64,000 nucleotides of DNA from Actinacidiphila bryophytorum (GTDB lineage Bacteria; Actinomycetota; Actinomycetes; Streptomycetales; Streptomycetaceae), in NCBI RefSeq assembly GCF_016916835.1, contig NZ_JAFFIX010000021.1, forward strand, positions 62,001 to 126,000. The letters are read 5' to 3'. How positions within the stretch are numbered: the first letter of the stretch is position 1; each line of letters starts with the position of its first letter. This document shows positions 1 to 7,560 of this stretch, one piece after another. The notes under the pieces are model-generated. The model worked only from the letters and a program-made list of their open reading frames with translations, searched no databases and was not told where the DNA came from. The translations under genes were made by a program, and so were the position numbers.

Positions 1-114
1 AGTCGTCCGAGTAGGCCCACTACGAGGACGACCCTCCGCCTTGCGATCGCACGCACCGGACGCCGCGGGACCCGCCCTGTGGGCGGACGGCGCTACTTCC
101 AAACCACGGCCTAG
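1..114. mobile_element. MITE-like element, copy 1 (cut by window edge)
   Basis: These 114 bases match the right-hand 116 bases of the complete element at 47146-47328, with only a few substitutions and a 2-base G-run difference. The end is the terminal inverted repeat ACTTCCAAACCACGGCCTAG, which differs at one base from the other copy. The final CTAG (111-114) is the presumed target site. It contains the stop codon of the neighbouring minus-strand hydrolase gene. The left end lies outside the window. No transposase reading frame is visible, so it would need a transposase in trans. Confidence 0.75.
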
Positions 115-809
115 GGGGCGCCGAGGAAGGCGCGCACCACGGCCAGGTACTCCGGCAGGCGCGTGTCGTGGACCATGTGGCCCGCTGCGATCGTGGTGAG
201 GCGCGCGTCCGGGATACGCGCCGCCACCTGCGCCAGCTGGTCCTGGCGGAGGTGGCTCTCCGGTCCGCCCGCGATGACCAGGGTCGGCGCGGTGATCTCC
301 GCGAGGCCCTCCCAGTGCCGGGCGGCCGGGGCGTTGCGCTGCCTGGCCACCGCGGCGACGACCCGCCAGTCGTAGCCGACGGGCTCGGGTCCCGGCCCCG
401 CCGGGACCGGGCGGGGCGGGTCCGCGGGGAAGGGCAGCGGACCCTCCTCCAGCACCAGCCGGTCCACCAGGGCCGGGCGGTCCATCGCGACCAGTGACGC
501 CACGACCGTGCCCAGCGAGTGCGCGACCACCGTGACCCGCCGGATGTCCAGGGCGTCCAGCAGGCCGAGGACGTCGTCCCGCATCGCCTCGAAGGCGTAG
601 TCGCCCGGGCGGTCGCTGCCGCCGTGGCCGCGCAGGTCGGGCGCGATCGTGCGACGGCCGTCCGCGGCGAGCGCCGCGGCGACCTGCGACCACGAGCTGC
701 GGTCCTCGCCGAGCGCGTGCAGGAGCAGCAGCGGCGGGCCGTCGGCGGGACCCGCCGTCCCGTAGACCAGCCGCACCCCGTTGACCTGGTGTTCGCCCAC
801 GTCGTTCAT
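111..809 (-). CDS. alpha/beta hydrolase
   Basis: A 232-residue alpha/beta-hydrolase fold protein. The oxyanion region is LLLLHALGEDRSSW (about residues 27-40), followed by the DLRGHGGSD strand-loop typical of the family. The nucleophile elbow is AHSLG with Ser98, where the first glycine of GxSxG is alanine, and a late His (AAGHMVHD) fits the catalytic histidine. It is probably a soluble cytoplasmic esterase or lactonase; the substrate cannot be told from the sequence. The ATG at 807-809 is preceded by TAGTGT seven bases upstream and by no good ribosome binding site, so the mRNA may be leaderless. Its TAG stop is part of the CTAG at which the MITE copy sits. It is transcribed alone, divergent from nothing visible. 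Confidence 0.85.
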   Translation of the reverse strand: MNDVGEHQVNGVRLVYGTAGPADGPPLLLLHALGEDRSSWSQVAAALAADGRRTIAPDLRGHGGSDRPGDYAFEAMRDDVLGLLDALDIRRVTVVAHSLGTVVASLVAMDRPALVDRLVLEEGPLPFPADPPRPVPAGPGPEPVGYDWRVVAAVARQRNAPAARHWEGLAEITAPTLVIAGGPESHLRQDQLAQVAARIPDARLTTIAAGHMVHDTRLPEYLAVVRAFLGAP

Positions 810-876
810 GACGGCGACACTAGTGCGGGCCCGGCTGCGCGGGCGCGGTTGTAGCGCTCGGCAGAACCGGGCGGTG

Positions 877-3108
877 TCACAGCCGCTGCGGGCCGTTCTG
901 CTGCTGGGCGGCGACCCGGTCGTAGAGGATCTGCGCCTCGGCGCCGCGGCCGAGCTGCTCCAGGCACTGGGCCTCGTCGTTGCGGCTGGTGAGGGTGTCG
1001 GGATGGGAGGGTCCGAGGACCTGTTCGCGCGCGTCGGCCACCTCGTGGTAGACGGTCAGGGCACCCGACCAGCGGCCCAGCCAGCCGAGGCCGACGGCGA
1101 TCTCCCGCTTGCTGACCAGCGTGTCGGGGTGCACGGGGCCGAGGACCCGCTCGCGCACCGCGGCCACGTCGCGGGCCTCGGCCAGTGCGCGCTCCCAGTG
1201 GCCGAGCCGCCCGAGGTTGACGCCCAGGGCGTGCCGGGCGCGCAGCGTCTCGGCGTCGGTGGAGCCCGCGGTCCTGGTCCGCGCCTCGACCAGGACCTCG
1301 TAGAGGGTCAGGGCCTCGGCGCTGCGGCCCAGTCGCCCCAGGCAGATGCCGATCTCGTAGTCCACCGCGAGCGTGTCGGGGTGGTCGGGGCCGAGGATGC
1401 GCGTCCTGGCCGCGGCCACCTCGCGGTAGACCTCCAGCGCCTCCGCCCAGCGGCGGGCGGTGCCGAGAAGGTGGCCGACCTCGAAGCGGGTGACCAGGGT
1501 CTGCGGGTGGTCCGCGCCGAGCACCCGGGTGCGGGCCTCCGCGACCTCCACGGCCATGGTGTGCGCCTGCGGGACGCGGCCCAGCCGGCCCAGATTGAAG
1601 GCCAGGTTGTGCTTGGACTGGAGGGTGTCCGGGTCGTCGGGGCCCGCGGCCCGCAGCCGGGCGGCGAGCACCTCGGCGTACTCCTGGTGCGCCTCCAGGT
1701 GCCGGCCGAGCAGGCCCAGCGCATAGGCGGCCTCGTGGCGGGCGGCCAGCGTGTCGGGGTGGTCGGGGCCGAGCACCCGGGCGCGGGTCTCGCCGACGTA
1801 GGAGTACAGCCGCAGCGCCTCCTCGGTGCGGCCCAGCCCGGTCAGGCAGTAGGCGGCCTCGTAGCGGCTGGCCAGGGTGTCGGGGTGCTCGGTGCCCTGC
1901 GCCTGGTCGCGGGCCGCGGCGACCGCGGTGTGCAGGTCGTAGGCCTGACGCCAGTTGCCGACGCGGGCCAGGTCGATGCCTTCCGCGTGCCGGTCGGCCA
2001 GCTCCGTGAGCACCCCGGGGCGCGGCTGCGCCTGCAGGGTGCGGGTGGACCAGGCGCCGGTCAACTCGTGGCGCGGGGCGTTCGCGGTGTGCCGGGGGCG
2101 GGTGGAGGCCGCGGGGGTGCCGGTGCTCAGCTGCCGCGCCCAGCCGGGCAGTTCCCCGGTGGCCGCTCCCTTGCCGCCTGCGCCGGGGTGCGCGCTCGCC
2201 GCGCCGGCGAGCATCGCCTTGAGCCGGCCGCCGACGTCCGCGGCGTTCTGCGGGCGGTCGTCCGGGGCCTTGGCCAGCAGGTCGAGGATGAGCCGCTCCA
2301 GGTCCTCGGGCAGCTCGGGGCGGGTCGCACGCGGCGGCTCCGGCACGTTGTCGCGGTGGCCGACCAGGATCGCCCAGGTGTCTCCGAGGTCGAACGGCGG
2401 TGCCCCGGTGGCGAGTTCGTAGAGCACGCAGCCCAGCGAGTACAGGTCGCTGCGGTGGTCGACCTCGCCGGACGCGCCGATCTGCTCGGGCGACATGTAG
2501 TGCGGGGTGCCCATCGCCACCCCGGTGCCGGTCAGCCGGGAGGTGAAGCCGATGTCGTGGCCCAGCCGGGCGATGCCGAAGTCGCAGATCTTCACGGCGC
2601 CGTCGCTGAGCCTGATGATGTTGGCCGGTTTCAGGTCACGGTGGACGATGCCCTGGGCGTGGGTGTACGCGAGGGCGGCGGCGACCTGCTCGGCGATGTC
2701 GAGGATGTCGGGCACCGGCAGCGGGTGCCGGCGGGCGTCGTCCAGCACCTGGAGCAGGTTGCGGCCGTCGAGCAGCTCCATGACCAGGTAGAGCACCCCG
2801 TCGTGCTCGCCGAAGTCGTGGACGACGGTGATGCCGCGGTGCTGGAGCGCGGCCGCGACCCGGGCCTCGCGGCGGAAGCGTTCCTGCAGGATGCGGGTGA
2901 ATCCGGCGTCCCTGGCCTGCCCTGCGGGCTTGAGACACTTCACGGCGACCTTGCGGCCCAGCGACTCGTCCAGGGCGCGCCAGACCTCGCCCATCCCCCC
3001 GCGCCCGATCAGCTCGTGCAGCCGGTAGCGCCCCTGGATGAGGGTGCTGTGCTCCTCCGCTTCCGCGCCGCCCGGTCCGTGCCCTTCCCCGTGATGTCCC
3101 GCCGCCAT
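877..3108 (-). CDS. Hanks-type Ser/Thr protein kinase with C-terminal TPR array
   Basis: A 743-residue protein kinase. The glycine loop IGRGGMGEV is at about 34-42, the ATP-binding lysine in VAVK is K57, the catalytic HRDLKPAN has D158, and DFG is at 176-178, followed by the MSPEQ activation-segment motif, so it should be active. After a linker near 300-370 there is a long array of roughly 42-residue repeats with LG.DHPDTL signatures, the kinesin-light-chain type of TPR. No transmembrane helix or PASTA domain is visible, so it looks cytoplasmic and the TPRs probably recruit partner proteins. The ATG at 3108 follows a G-rich Shine-Dalgarno. The gene lies between two same-strand genes with 70-80 base gaps, so it may be transcribed after the oxygenase gene. 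Confidence 0.93.
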   Translation of the reverse strand: MAAGHHGEGHGPGGAEAEEHSTLIQGRYRLHELIGRGGMGEVWRALDESLGRKVAVKCLKPAGQARDAGFTRILQERFRREARVAAALQHRGITVVHDFGEHDGVLYLVMELLDGRNLLQVLDDARRHPLPVPDILDIAEQVAAALAYTHAQGIVHRDLKPANIIRLSDGAVKICDFGIARLGHDIGFTSRLTGTGVAMGTPHYMSPEQIGASGEVDHRSDLYSLGCVLYELATGAPPFDLGDTWAILVGHRDNVPEPPRATRPELPEDLERLILDLLAKAPDDRPQNAADVGGRLKAMLAGAASAHPGAGGKGAATGELPGWARQLSTGTPAASTRPRHTANAPRHELTGAWSTRTLQAQPRPGVLTELADRHAEGIDLARVGNWRQAYDLHTAVAAARDQAQGTEHPDTLASRYEAAYCLTGLGRTEEALRLYSYVGETRARVLGPDHPDTLAARHEAAYALGLLGRHLEAHQEYAEVLAARLRAAGPDDPDTLQSKHNLAFNLGRLGRVPQAHTMAVEVAEARTRVLGADHPQTLVTRFEVGHLLGTARRWAEALEVYREVAAARTRILGPDHPDTLAVDYEIGICLGRLGRSAEALTLYEVLVEARTRTAGSTDAETLRARHALGVNLGRLGHWERALAEARDVAAVRERVLGPVHPDTLVSKREIAVGLGWLGRWSGALTVYHEVADAREQVLGPSHPDTLTSRNDEAQCLEQLGRGAEAQILYDRVAAQQQNGPQRL

Positions 3109-3184
3109 CGCGTGCCGCCCCCGTGGTCATCGGTGCTTCCCCGCCCCCAGTATGGCCGCGCCGGGCGGCGCACGGCACCTCGCA

Positions 3185-4066
3185 TCAGGGCATAACGCCT
3201 CCGCTGCTGTGCGCCTGCGGATGCGGCAGCCGGCGTACGGAAGGGCGGCTCTCCGGGCCGAGCCGGGCGACGGCGCCCAGGATGTGCCCGGGCGGCAGCT
3301 GCCAGCGCAGCCGGTCGGGTACGGCGCGCAGCAGCCGGCCCGCCGCCAGCAGCCGCCGGTCGGCGCGGGACCGTGCGGGCGCGGGCCATCCGTACAGCTC
3401 GTGCGCCCACGTCGGCAGCGCGGCCCTGGCGGTGCCCGCGACCGCGGACCACACCGCGAGGCGGACCGGCAGCAGCGGCCAGGGCACCGGCGGCGCCTTC
3501 AGGAAGTCGGTGACCTCGGCGGACTCGGGGGTCGCCGCCAGCTCGGGCCGTACGGCCTCGAAGTAGCGGACCAGCTGCTCCCTGCCGGCGGGGACGTCCG
3601 CCGGGTCGAGCCCGACCAGCCGGGCCGCCCGCCGCTGTTCGTCCACGTAGGCGTCGGCCTGCGCGTCGGTCAGCGGGTAGCCGGACCTGCGGGCGACCTG
3701 CAGGTACGAGTCGATCTCCGCGCAGTGCACCCACAGCAGCAGGTCGGGGTCGTCGACGCCGTAGCGCCGCCCGGTGCCGGGGTCGGTCGCGCCGAGCCTG
3801 CGGTGGATGCCGCGGATCCTGGCGCCGGCCTTCTCGGCCGCCGCCGTGGTGCCGTAGGTGGTCGCGCCGACGAAGGACGCGGTCCGCAGCAGCCGCCCCC
3901 AGGCGTCCCGCCGGAAGTCGGAGTTCTGCACGACGCCGCGCACCGCCCGCGGGTGCAGGGCCTGCAGGTACAGCGCCCTGATGCCGGCCACCCACATCAC
4001 CGGGTCGGCGTGCAGCTGCCAGGTCACCGAGTCGGGTCCGAACAGTCCGGGGTCGGCGTCGCCCAT
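3185..4066 (-). CDS. MpaB/latex-clearing-protein-like oxygenase (DUF2236)
   Basis: A 293-residue protein. The segment MWVAGIRALYLQALHPRAVRG near the N-terminus and the later RRYGVDDPDLLLWVHCAEID region fit the oxygenase-MpaB (DUF2236) family, haem-binding proteins related to mycophenolic-acid B and latex-clearing oxygenases. The reaction here is unknown. An in-frame upstream ATG would add 50 residues, but that extension is Arg/Pro-rich and unlike the family. The ATG at 4066 has AAGGAGG five bases before it, so I chose it. The gene is divergent from dhaK with a 173-base gap. Confidence 0.8.
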   Translation of the reverse strand: MGDADPGLFGPDSVTWQLHADPVMWVAGIRALYLQALHPRAVRGVVQNSDFRRDAWGRLLRTASFVGATTYGTTAAAEKAGARIRGIHRRLGATDPGTGRRYGVDDPDLLLWVHCAEIDSYLQVARRSGYPLTDAQADAYVDEQRRAARLVGLDPADVPAGREQLVRYFEAVRPELAATPESAEVTDFLKAPPVPWPLLPVRLAVWSAVAGTARAALPTWAHELYGWPAPARSRADRRLLAAGRLLRAVPDRLRWQLPPGHILGAVARLGPESRPSVRRLPHPQAHSSGGVMP

Positions 4067-4157
4067 CGCGGCCTCCTTCGTCGGCCCACGGTAACGGCGC
4101 GGGAGCGGCCGCGGTACGGCGAGCGGAACAGTGCGCGGGGCGGCGCTCGGGACCGGG

Positions 4158-4198
4158 CGTTTCCGGCGCCACGTGGTGCCCGCCGGGCGCCGGAAACG
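4158..4198. promoter_or_regulatory. 13-bp perfect inverted repeat upstream of dhaK
   Basis: CGTTTCCGGCGCC (4158-4170) and GGCGCCGGAAACG (4186-4198) are perfect inverted repeats separated by 15 bases. TAGGCT, a plausible -10 box, begins immediately after the right arm at 4199, about 36 bases before the dhaK start. The geometry suggests a repressor operator controlling the dha operon, but a terminator-like hairpin for an upstream transcript cannot be excluded. No candidate regulator gene is adjacent. Confidence 0.5.
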
Positions 4199-4239
4199 TA
4201 GGCTGGAGATCTCCAAGGGTCGTGCGGACGGAGTAGCTG

Positions 4240-5232
4240 ATGAAGATGCTGATCAACGTCGCCGAGAACGTGGTCGCCGATGCGCTGCGCGGATTCGCCG
4301 CCGCCCATCCCGAGCTGACCGTCGATGTCGAGCGCCGGGTGATCGTGCGCCGCGGCGCCCCCTACGAGGGCAAGGTCGGACTCGTCTCCGGCGGCGGCTC
4401 GGGGCACGAGCCGCTGCACGGCGGATTCGTCGGCAAGGGCATGCTCGACGCGGCCTGCCCCGGCGAGGTCTTCACCTCGCCGGTGCCCGACCAGATGGTA
4501 CGGGCCGCCGCCGCGGTCGACAGCGGCGCCGGGGTGCTCTTCATCGTGAAGAACTACACCGGTGACGTGCTGAACTTCCAGATGGCCGCGGAACTGGCCG
4601 AGGACGAGGGCGTGCAGGTCGTCAGCGTCCTGGTGGACGACGACGTCGCCGTGACCGACAGCCTCTACACCGCGGGACGGCGCGGCACCGGCGCGACGCT
4701 CTTCGTGGAGAAGATCGCCGGCGCCGCCGCGGAGGAGGGCGCGCCGCTGGACAAGGTCGCGGCGCTGGCCCGGCAGGTCAACTCCGCCTCCCGCACCTTC
4801 GGGGTGGCGCTCAGCGCGTGCAGCACCCCCGCCAAGGGCGGCCCCACCTTCGACCTGCCCGACGGCGAACTGGAGCTGGGCGTCGGCATCCACGGCGAGC
4901 CCGGCAGGGAGCGGCGGGCCATGATGACCTCGGGCGAGATCGCCGACGTCACCGTCGAGGCGGTGGTCTCCGACCTCAACCCGGACGGCCCGGTGCTGGT
5001 CCTGGTCAACGGCATGGGCGCGACCCCGCTGCTCGAACTGTACGGATTCAACGCCGAGGTGCAGCGGGCGCTCGCCGAGCGGCGCATCCCGGTCGCCCGC
5101 ACCCTGGTCGGCAACTACGTGACGTCGCTGGACATGGCGGGCGCCTCGGTGACGATCTGCCAGGCCGACGAGGAGCTGCTGCGGCTGTACGACGCACCGG
5201 TCTCGACCCCCGGCCTGCGCTGGGGCTGCTGA
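4240..5232 (+). CDS. dhaK: dihydroxyacetone kinase subunit DhaK
   Basis: A 330-residue protein, the expected length for DhaK. The binding loop GGGSGHEPLHGG is at 51-62, and the active-site histidine that holds dihydroxyacetone as a hemiaminal is His218 in VGIHGEPG. In the PTS-linked enzyme, DhaK binds the triose and receives phosphate from ADP/ATP held on DhaL. GGAG lies six bases before the ATG. It is followed by dhaL (about 80-base gap) and dhaM, forming a full operon. It acts in the cytoplasm in glycerol and C3 metabolism, making dihydroxyacetone phosphate. Confidence 0.95.
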   Translation: MKMLINVAENVVADALRGFAAAHPELTVDVERRVIVRRGAPYEGKVGLVSGGGSGHEPLHGGFVGKGMLDAACPGEVFTSPVPDQMVRAAAAVDSGAGVLFIVKNYTGDVLNFQMAAELAEDEGVQVVSVLVDDDVAVTDSLYTAGRRGTGATLFVEKIAGAAAEEGAPLDKVAALARQVNSASRTFGVALSACSTPAKGGPTFDLPDGELELGVGIHGEPGRERRAMMTSGEIADVTVEAVVSDLNPDGPVLVLVNGMGATPLLELYGFNAEVQRALAERRIPVARTLVGNYVTSLDMAGASVTICQADEELLRLYDAPVSTPGLRWGC

Positions 5233-5314
5233 AATCCGCCGCCGGCCGCCCAGCGGGCCTGCGGCGCACCGGAACCCTATGCGTACCACCGGCGAAAGGA
5301 CCACACGAACCGCG

Positions 5315-5977
5315 ATGAACGCAACCCCCGACCCCGAGGCGCCGGTCGACGCGGCCTTCCTGCGCCGCTGGCTGGAGAGCGCCACCGCCGCGGTGGAGCG
5401 CGAGGCGCCCCGGCTCACCGAGCTGGACTCCCCCATCGGCGACGCCGACCACGGTACGAACATGCGGCGCGGCTTCCTCGCCGCGCGCACCGCCGTCGAG
5501 CAGGAGCCGCCGCCGACCCCCGGCGGTGTGCTGGTGCTCATCGGCCGCACCCTGATCAGCACGGTGGGCGGCGCCTCGGGGCCGCTGTACGGCACGCTGC
5601 TGCGGCGCGCGGGCAAGGAACTCGGCGAGGAGCAGGCGGTGTCCGCGGCCCGGCTGCGCGACGCGCTGCGCGCCGGGGTCGACGGCGTGGCCACGCTGGG
5701 CGGCGCCGTGCCCGGCGACAAGACCATGCTGGACGCGCTGCTGCCCGCCGTGGACGCGCTGACCGGCGCGCTGGACGCGGGAGGCGGGGCGGCGGACGCC
5801 CTTGCCGCGGCGGCCGCGGCGGCCGACGAGGGTGCGGCGGCGACCGTCCCGATGCGGGCGCGCAAGGGCCGCGCGAGCTATCTGGGTGAGCGCAGCATCG
5901 GCCACCAGGACCCCGGAGCGACCTCGTCCGCGCTGCTGGTCACCGCACTGGCCGACACCGCCAGGGGGGACGGATGA
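5315..5977 (+). CDS. dhaL: dihydroxyacetone kinase ADP-binding subunit DhaL
   Basis: About 220 residues. The DhaL signature SPIGDADHGTNMRRG binds two Mg ions and the nucleotide, and the later STVGGASGPLYGTLL and GAVPGDKTMLDAL segments are also typical. An in-frame ATG at 5279 would add 12 residues, but the start MNATPDPEAP at 5315 gives the usual family N-terminus; both ribosome sites are weak, so the start is uncertain. The stop overlaps the dhaM start as ATGA, indicating translational coupling. DhaL carries the ADP that DhaM rephosphorylates. Confidence 0.92.
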   Translation: MNATPDPEAPVDAAFLRRWLESATAAVEREAPRLTELDSPIGDADHGTNMRRGFLAARTAVEQEPPPTPGGVLVLIGRTLISTVGGASGPLYGTLLRRAGKELGEEQAVSAARLRDALRAGVDGVATLGGAVPGDKTMLDALLPAVDALTGALDAGGGAADALAAAAAAADEGAAATVPMRARKGRASYLGERSIGHQDPGATSSALLVTALADTARGDG

Positions 5978-6378
5978 GCGCCCCGCTGGTCGGTGTGGTG
6001 CTGGTCTCGCACAGCGCCGAGGTGGCCCGCGCGGTCGCCGACCTCGCGGCCGGGCTGACCGGGGGCGGCGGGGACGTGCCGGTCGCCCCGGCGGGCGGCG
6101 GCCCGGACGGCGGACTCGGCACCAGCTCCGACCTGATCGCGGCGGCGGCCCGGTCGGTGGACCGCGGAGCGGGGGTGGCGGTGCTGGCGGACCTGGGCAG
6201 CGCGGTGCTCACCGTCAAGGCGCTGCTCGCCGACGACGAACTGCCCTCAGGGGCGAAGCTGGTGGACGCGCCCTTCCTGGAGGGTGCCGTCGCCGCGGTG
6301 GTCACCGCCTCGACCGGCGCGGACCTGGACGCGGTGGCCGCCGCGGCGGCGGACGCGTACACCTACCGCAAGGCCTGA
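5974..6378 (+). CDS. dhaM: PTS-dependent dihydroxyacetone kinase phosphotransferase DhaM
   Basis: A 134-residue EIIA-mannose-like domain. The N-terminus VGVVLVSHSAEVA carries the phosphorylated histidine at His13, and GLGTSSDLI and ADLGSAVLTVK match the fold. It passes phosphate from HPr to the ADP on DhaL. It is the short single-domain form, lacking the HPr and EI-like extensions of the E. coli protein. Its presence shows the enzyme is PTS-driven and not ATP-dependent. It is last in the operon and a strong hairpin starts directly after the stop codon. Confidence 0.92.
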   Translation: MSAPLVGVVLVSHSAEVARAVADLAAGLTGGGGDVPVAPAGGGPDGGLGTSSDLIAAAARSVDRGAGVAVLADLGSAVLTVKALLADDELPSGAKLVDAPFLEGAVAAVVTASTGADLDAVAAAAADAYTYRKA

Positions 6379-6419
6379 CCCGCAGGTCCCCTCCCCTCGC
6401 CGGGGAGGGGACCTGCGGG
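6379..6419. terminator. bidirectional terminator hairpin after dhaM
   Basis: A perfect 18-bp stem, CCCGCAGGTCCCCTCCCC paired with GGGGAGGGGACCTGCGGG, and a five-base loop (TCGCC). It begins at the base after the dhaM stop codon and ends nine bases before the stop of the convergent small gene, so it can serve both. There is no U-tract, as is usual in Streptomyces. Confidence 0.85.
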
Positions 6420-6428
6420 CACGGCCGC

Positions 6429-6692
6429 TCAGCGCCCGTAGACCAGCAGGGTGCGCACCATGCGGCAGGTGGTGTCGGACGGCTCGTGGACGCCGATCCG
6501 CTCCGCCGTGTCGCGGATCCGCCGGTTGCCGGCCTGCGCCGGCTCGTACACGCCGGCGTCGAGCAGGGCTATGACCAGGCGCATGGTCTTCAGCCGCCGG
6601 TTGTGCGCGACATACCAGGCGCGCGGACGGCCGGCGGGCAGTGGCTTCCTGGGGAGTGGGGACTTCGGCGCGGACAGTACGGCAACGGCCAT
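6429..6692 (-). CDS. small hypothetical protein, 87 aa
   Basis: Not recognised. The ATG at 6692 is preceded by AGGAGG with six-base spacing. An upstream ATG in the same frame overlaps that ribosome site and an ATG further up has none, so I use 6692. The protein has a Pro/Lys/Arg-rich N-terminal 25 residues, then a probably helical part containing HNRRLKTMRLVIALLDAGVY and ERIGVHEPSDTTCRMVRTLL. There is no signal peptide or membrane segment. Coding character and the strong ribosome site make it a real gene. It is transcribed alone toward the dha terminator. Confidence 0.7.
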   Translation of the reverse strand: MAVAVLSAPKSPLPRKPLPAGRPRAWYVAHNRRLKTMRLVIALLDAGVYEPAQAGNRRIRDTAERIGVHEPSDTTCRMVRTLLVYGR

Positions 6693-6847
6693 CGGCATCC
6701 TCCTGAGGCGTCGTCCGACCCTGACGAACACTGTCCATTTTACCGCCGGGCACTGACAAAGTCCGCTGGCCAGACGGCACTTGCCGAATACGTGTACGAG
6801 TACTTCCCTGGGTCTTTCCCGGTCCCTTCCCGGGGCCTCGCGCGCGG

Positions 6848-7357
6848 TCAGGGCGCCCGGTAGCCGCGGTCGGTGAGTCCGGGGGCCGGGGCGGGGGCGA
6901 ACCAGGTCGGGTCGTCGCGCAGCGCCAGCTCGATACGGCCGCGCGCGATCGGGCCGAGCGGCGGCAGTTCGTCGAGTGCGAACCAGCCGACCTCAAGCGA
7001 CTCGTCGTCGTTGACCCGCGCGTGGCCGCCGACCGCGCGGCAGCGCAGCACGATGTCGATGTACTGCGCCTTGTCGCCGTTGCCGTAGACCACGGGCTCG
7101 TTGGTGAAGACGCTCAGCACCCGTTCCACGACCGCCGCGACGCCGGTCTCCTCCTCGATCTCCCGCACCGCCGCCTCCGCGGGCTGCTCCCCGGGGTCGG
7201 GGATGCCGGCGATCAGCGCCCACCTGCCGGTGTCCGCCCGGCGGTTGAGCAGCACCCGGCCGCGGTCGTCGAACACCACCATCACCACGCCCGGCATGAA
7301 CAGCAGCGTGTCGCCCGCCTTGGCGCGGATGTCCAGGATGAATTGCGGAGTCGCCAT
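6848..7357 (-). CDS. Nudix hydrolase
   Basis: A 169-residue protein with a complete Nudix box at residues 51-73 (G51, E57, REIEEETGV at 65-73), which binds the metals that hydrolyse a nucleoside diphosphate linked to another group. The N-terminal strand GVVMVVFDDRGRVLLNRR and the substrate-side WALIAGIPDPGE are typical of NUDIX proteins annotated as pyrophosphohydrolases acting on nucleotide sugars or damaged nucleotides; the substrate is unknown. Soluble, monocistronic, divergent from the membrane protein gene at 7561. Confidence 0.88.
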   Translation of the reverse strand: MATPQFILDIRAKAGDTLLFMPGVVMVVFDDRGRVLLNRRADTGRWALIAGIPDPGEQPAEAAVREIEEETGVAAVVERVLSVFTNEPVVYGNGDKAQYIDIVLRCRAVGGHARVNDDESLEVGWFALDELPPLGPIARGRIELALRDDPTWFAPAPAPGLTDRGYRAP

Positions 7358-7424
7358 GCCCAGAGCCTACGAGATGCCGGGTGAACGCCACATCTGCACC
7401 AGGTTTCCCAAGGGCGACATCGTT

Positions 7425-7446
7425 GCCGCACAAGTGCCGCACAAGT
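7425..7446. repeat. 11-bp tandem direct repeat
   Basis: GCCGCACAAGT occurs twice with no gap, in the divergent region between the Nudix gene and the Wzy-like gene. One helical turn separates the copies, a spacing that could suit a regulator binding one DNA face. No adjacent regulator gene is present. Confidence 0.45.
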
Positions 7447-7560
7447 GTCCACAGCGGCCCGATCAGCGGTTACGGTGGCCCGACAGACAGCGCCCACGCG
7501 GGGAACGCGGGTGCGGCGGAACCCCGCCGCTGCCGGGTGGCGTCAGGGGGTAACGGGGGC

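Noticed and set aside
781-3195. 804-codon plus-strand open frame across the kinase gene
   Set aside because: It is antisense to a kinase with all catalytic motifs, and its translation is Gly/Ala/Val/Arg-rich low complexity, the usual shadow of GC-rich codons.
7438-7456. Possible DnaA box (GTGTCCACA)
   Set aside because: A single near-match with no cluster of boxes, so no evidence of a replication origin.
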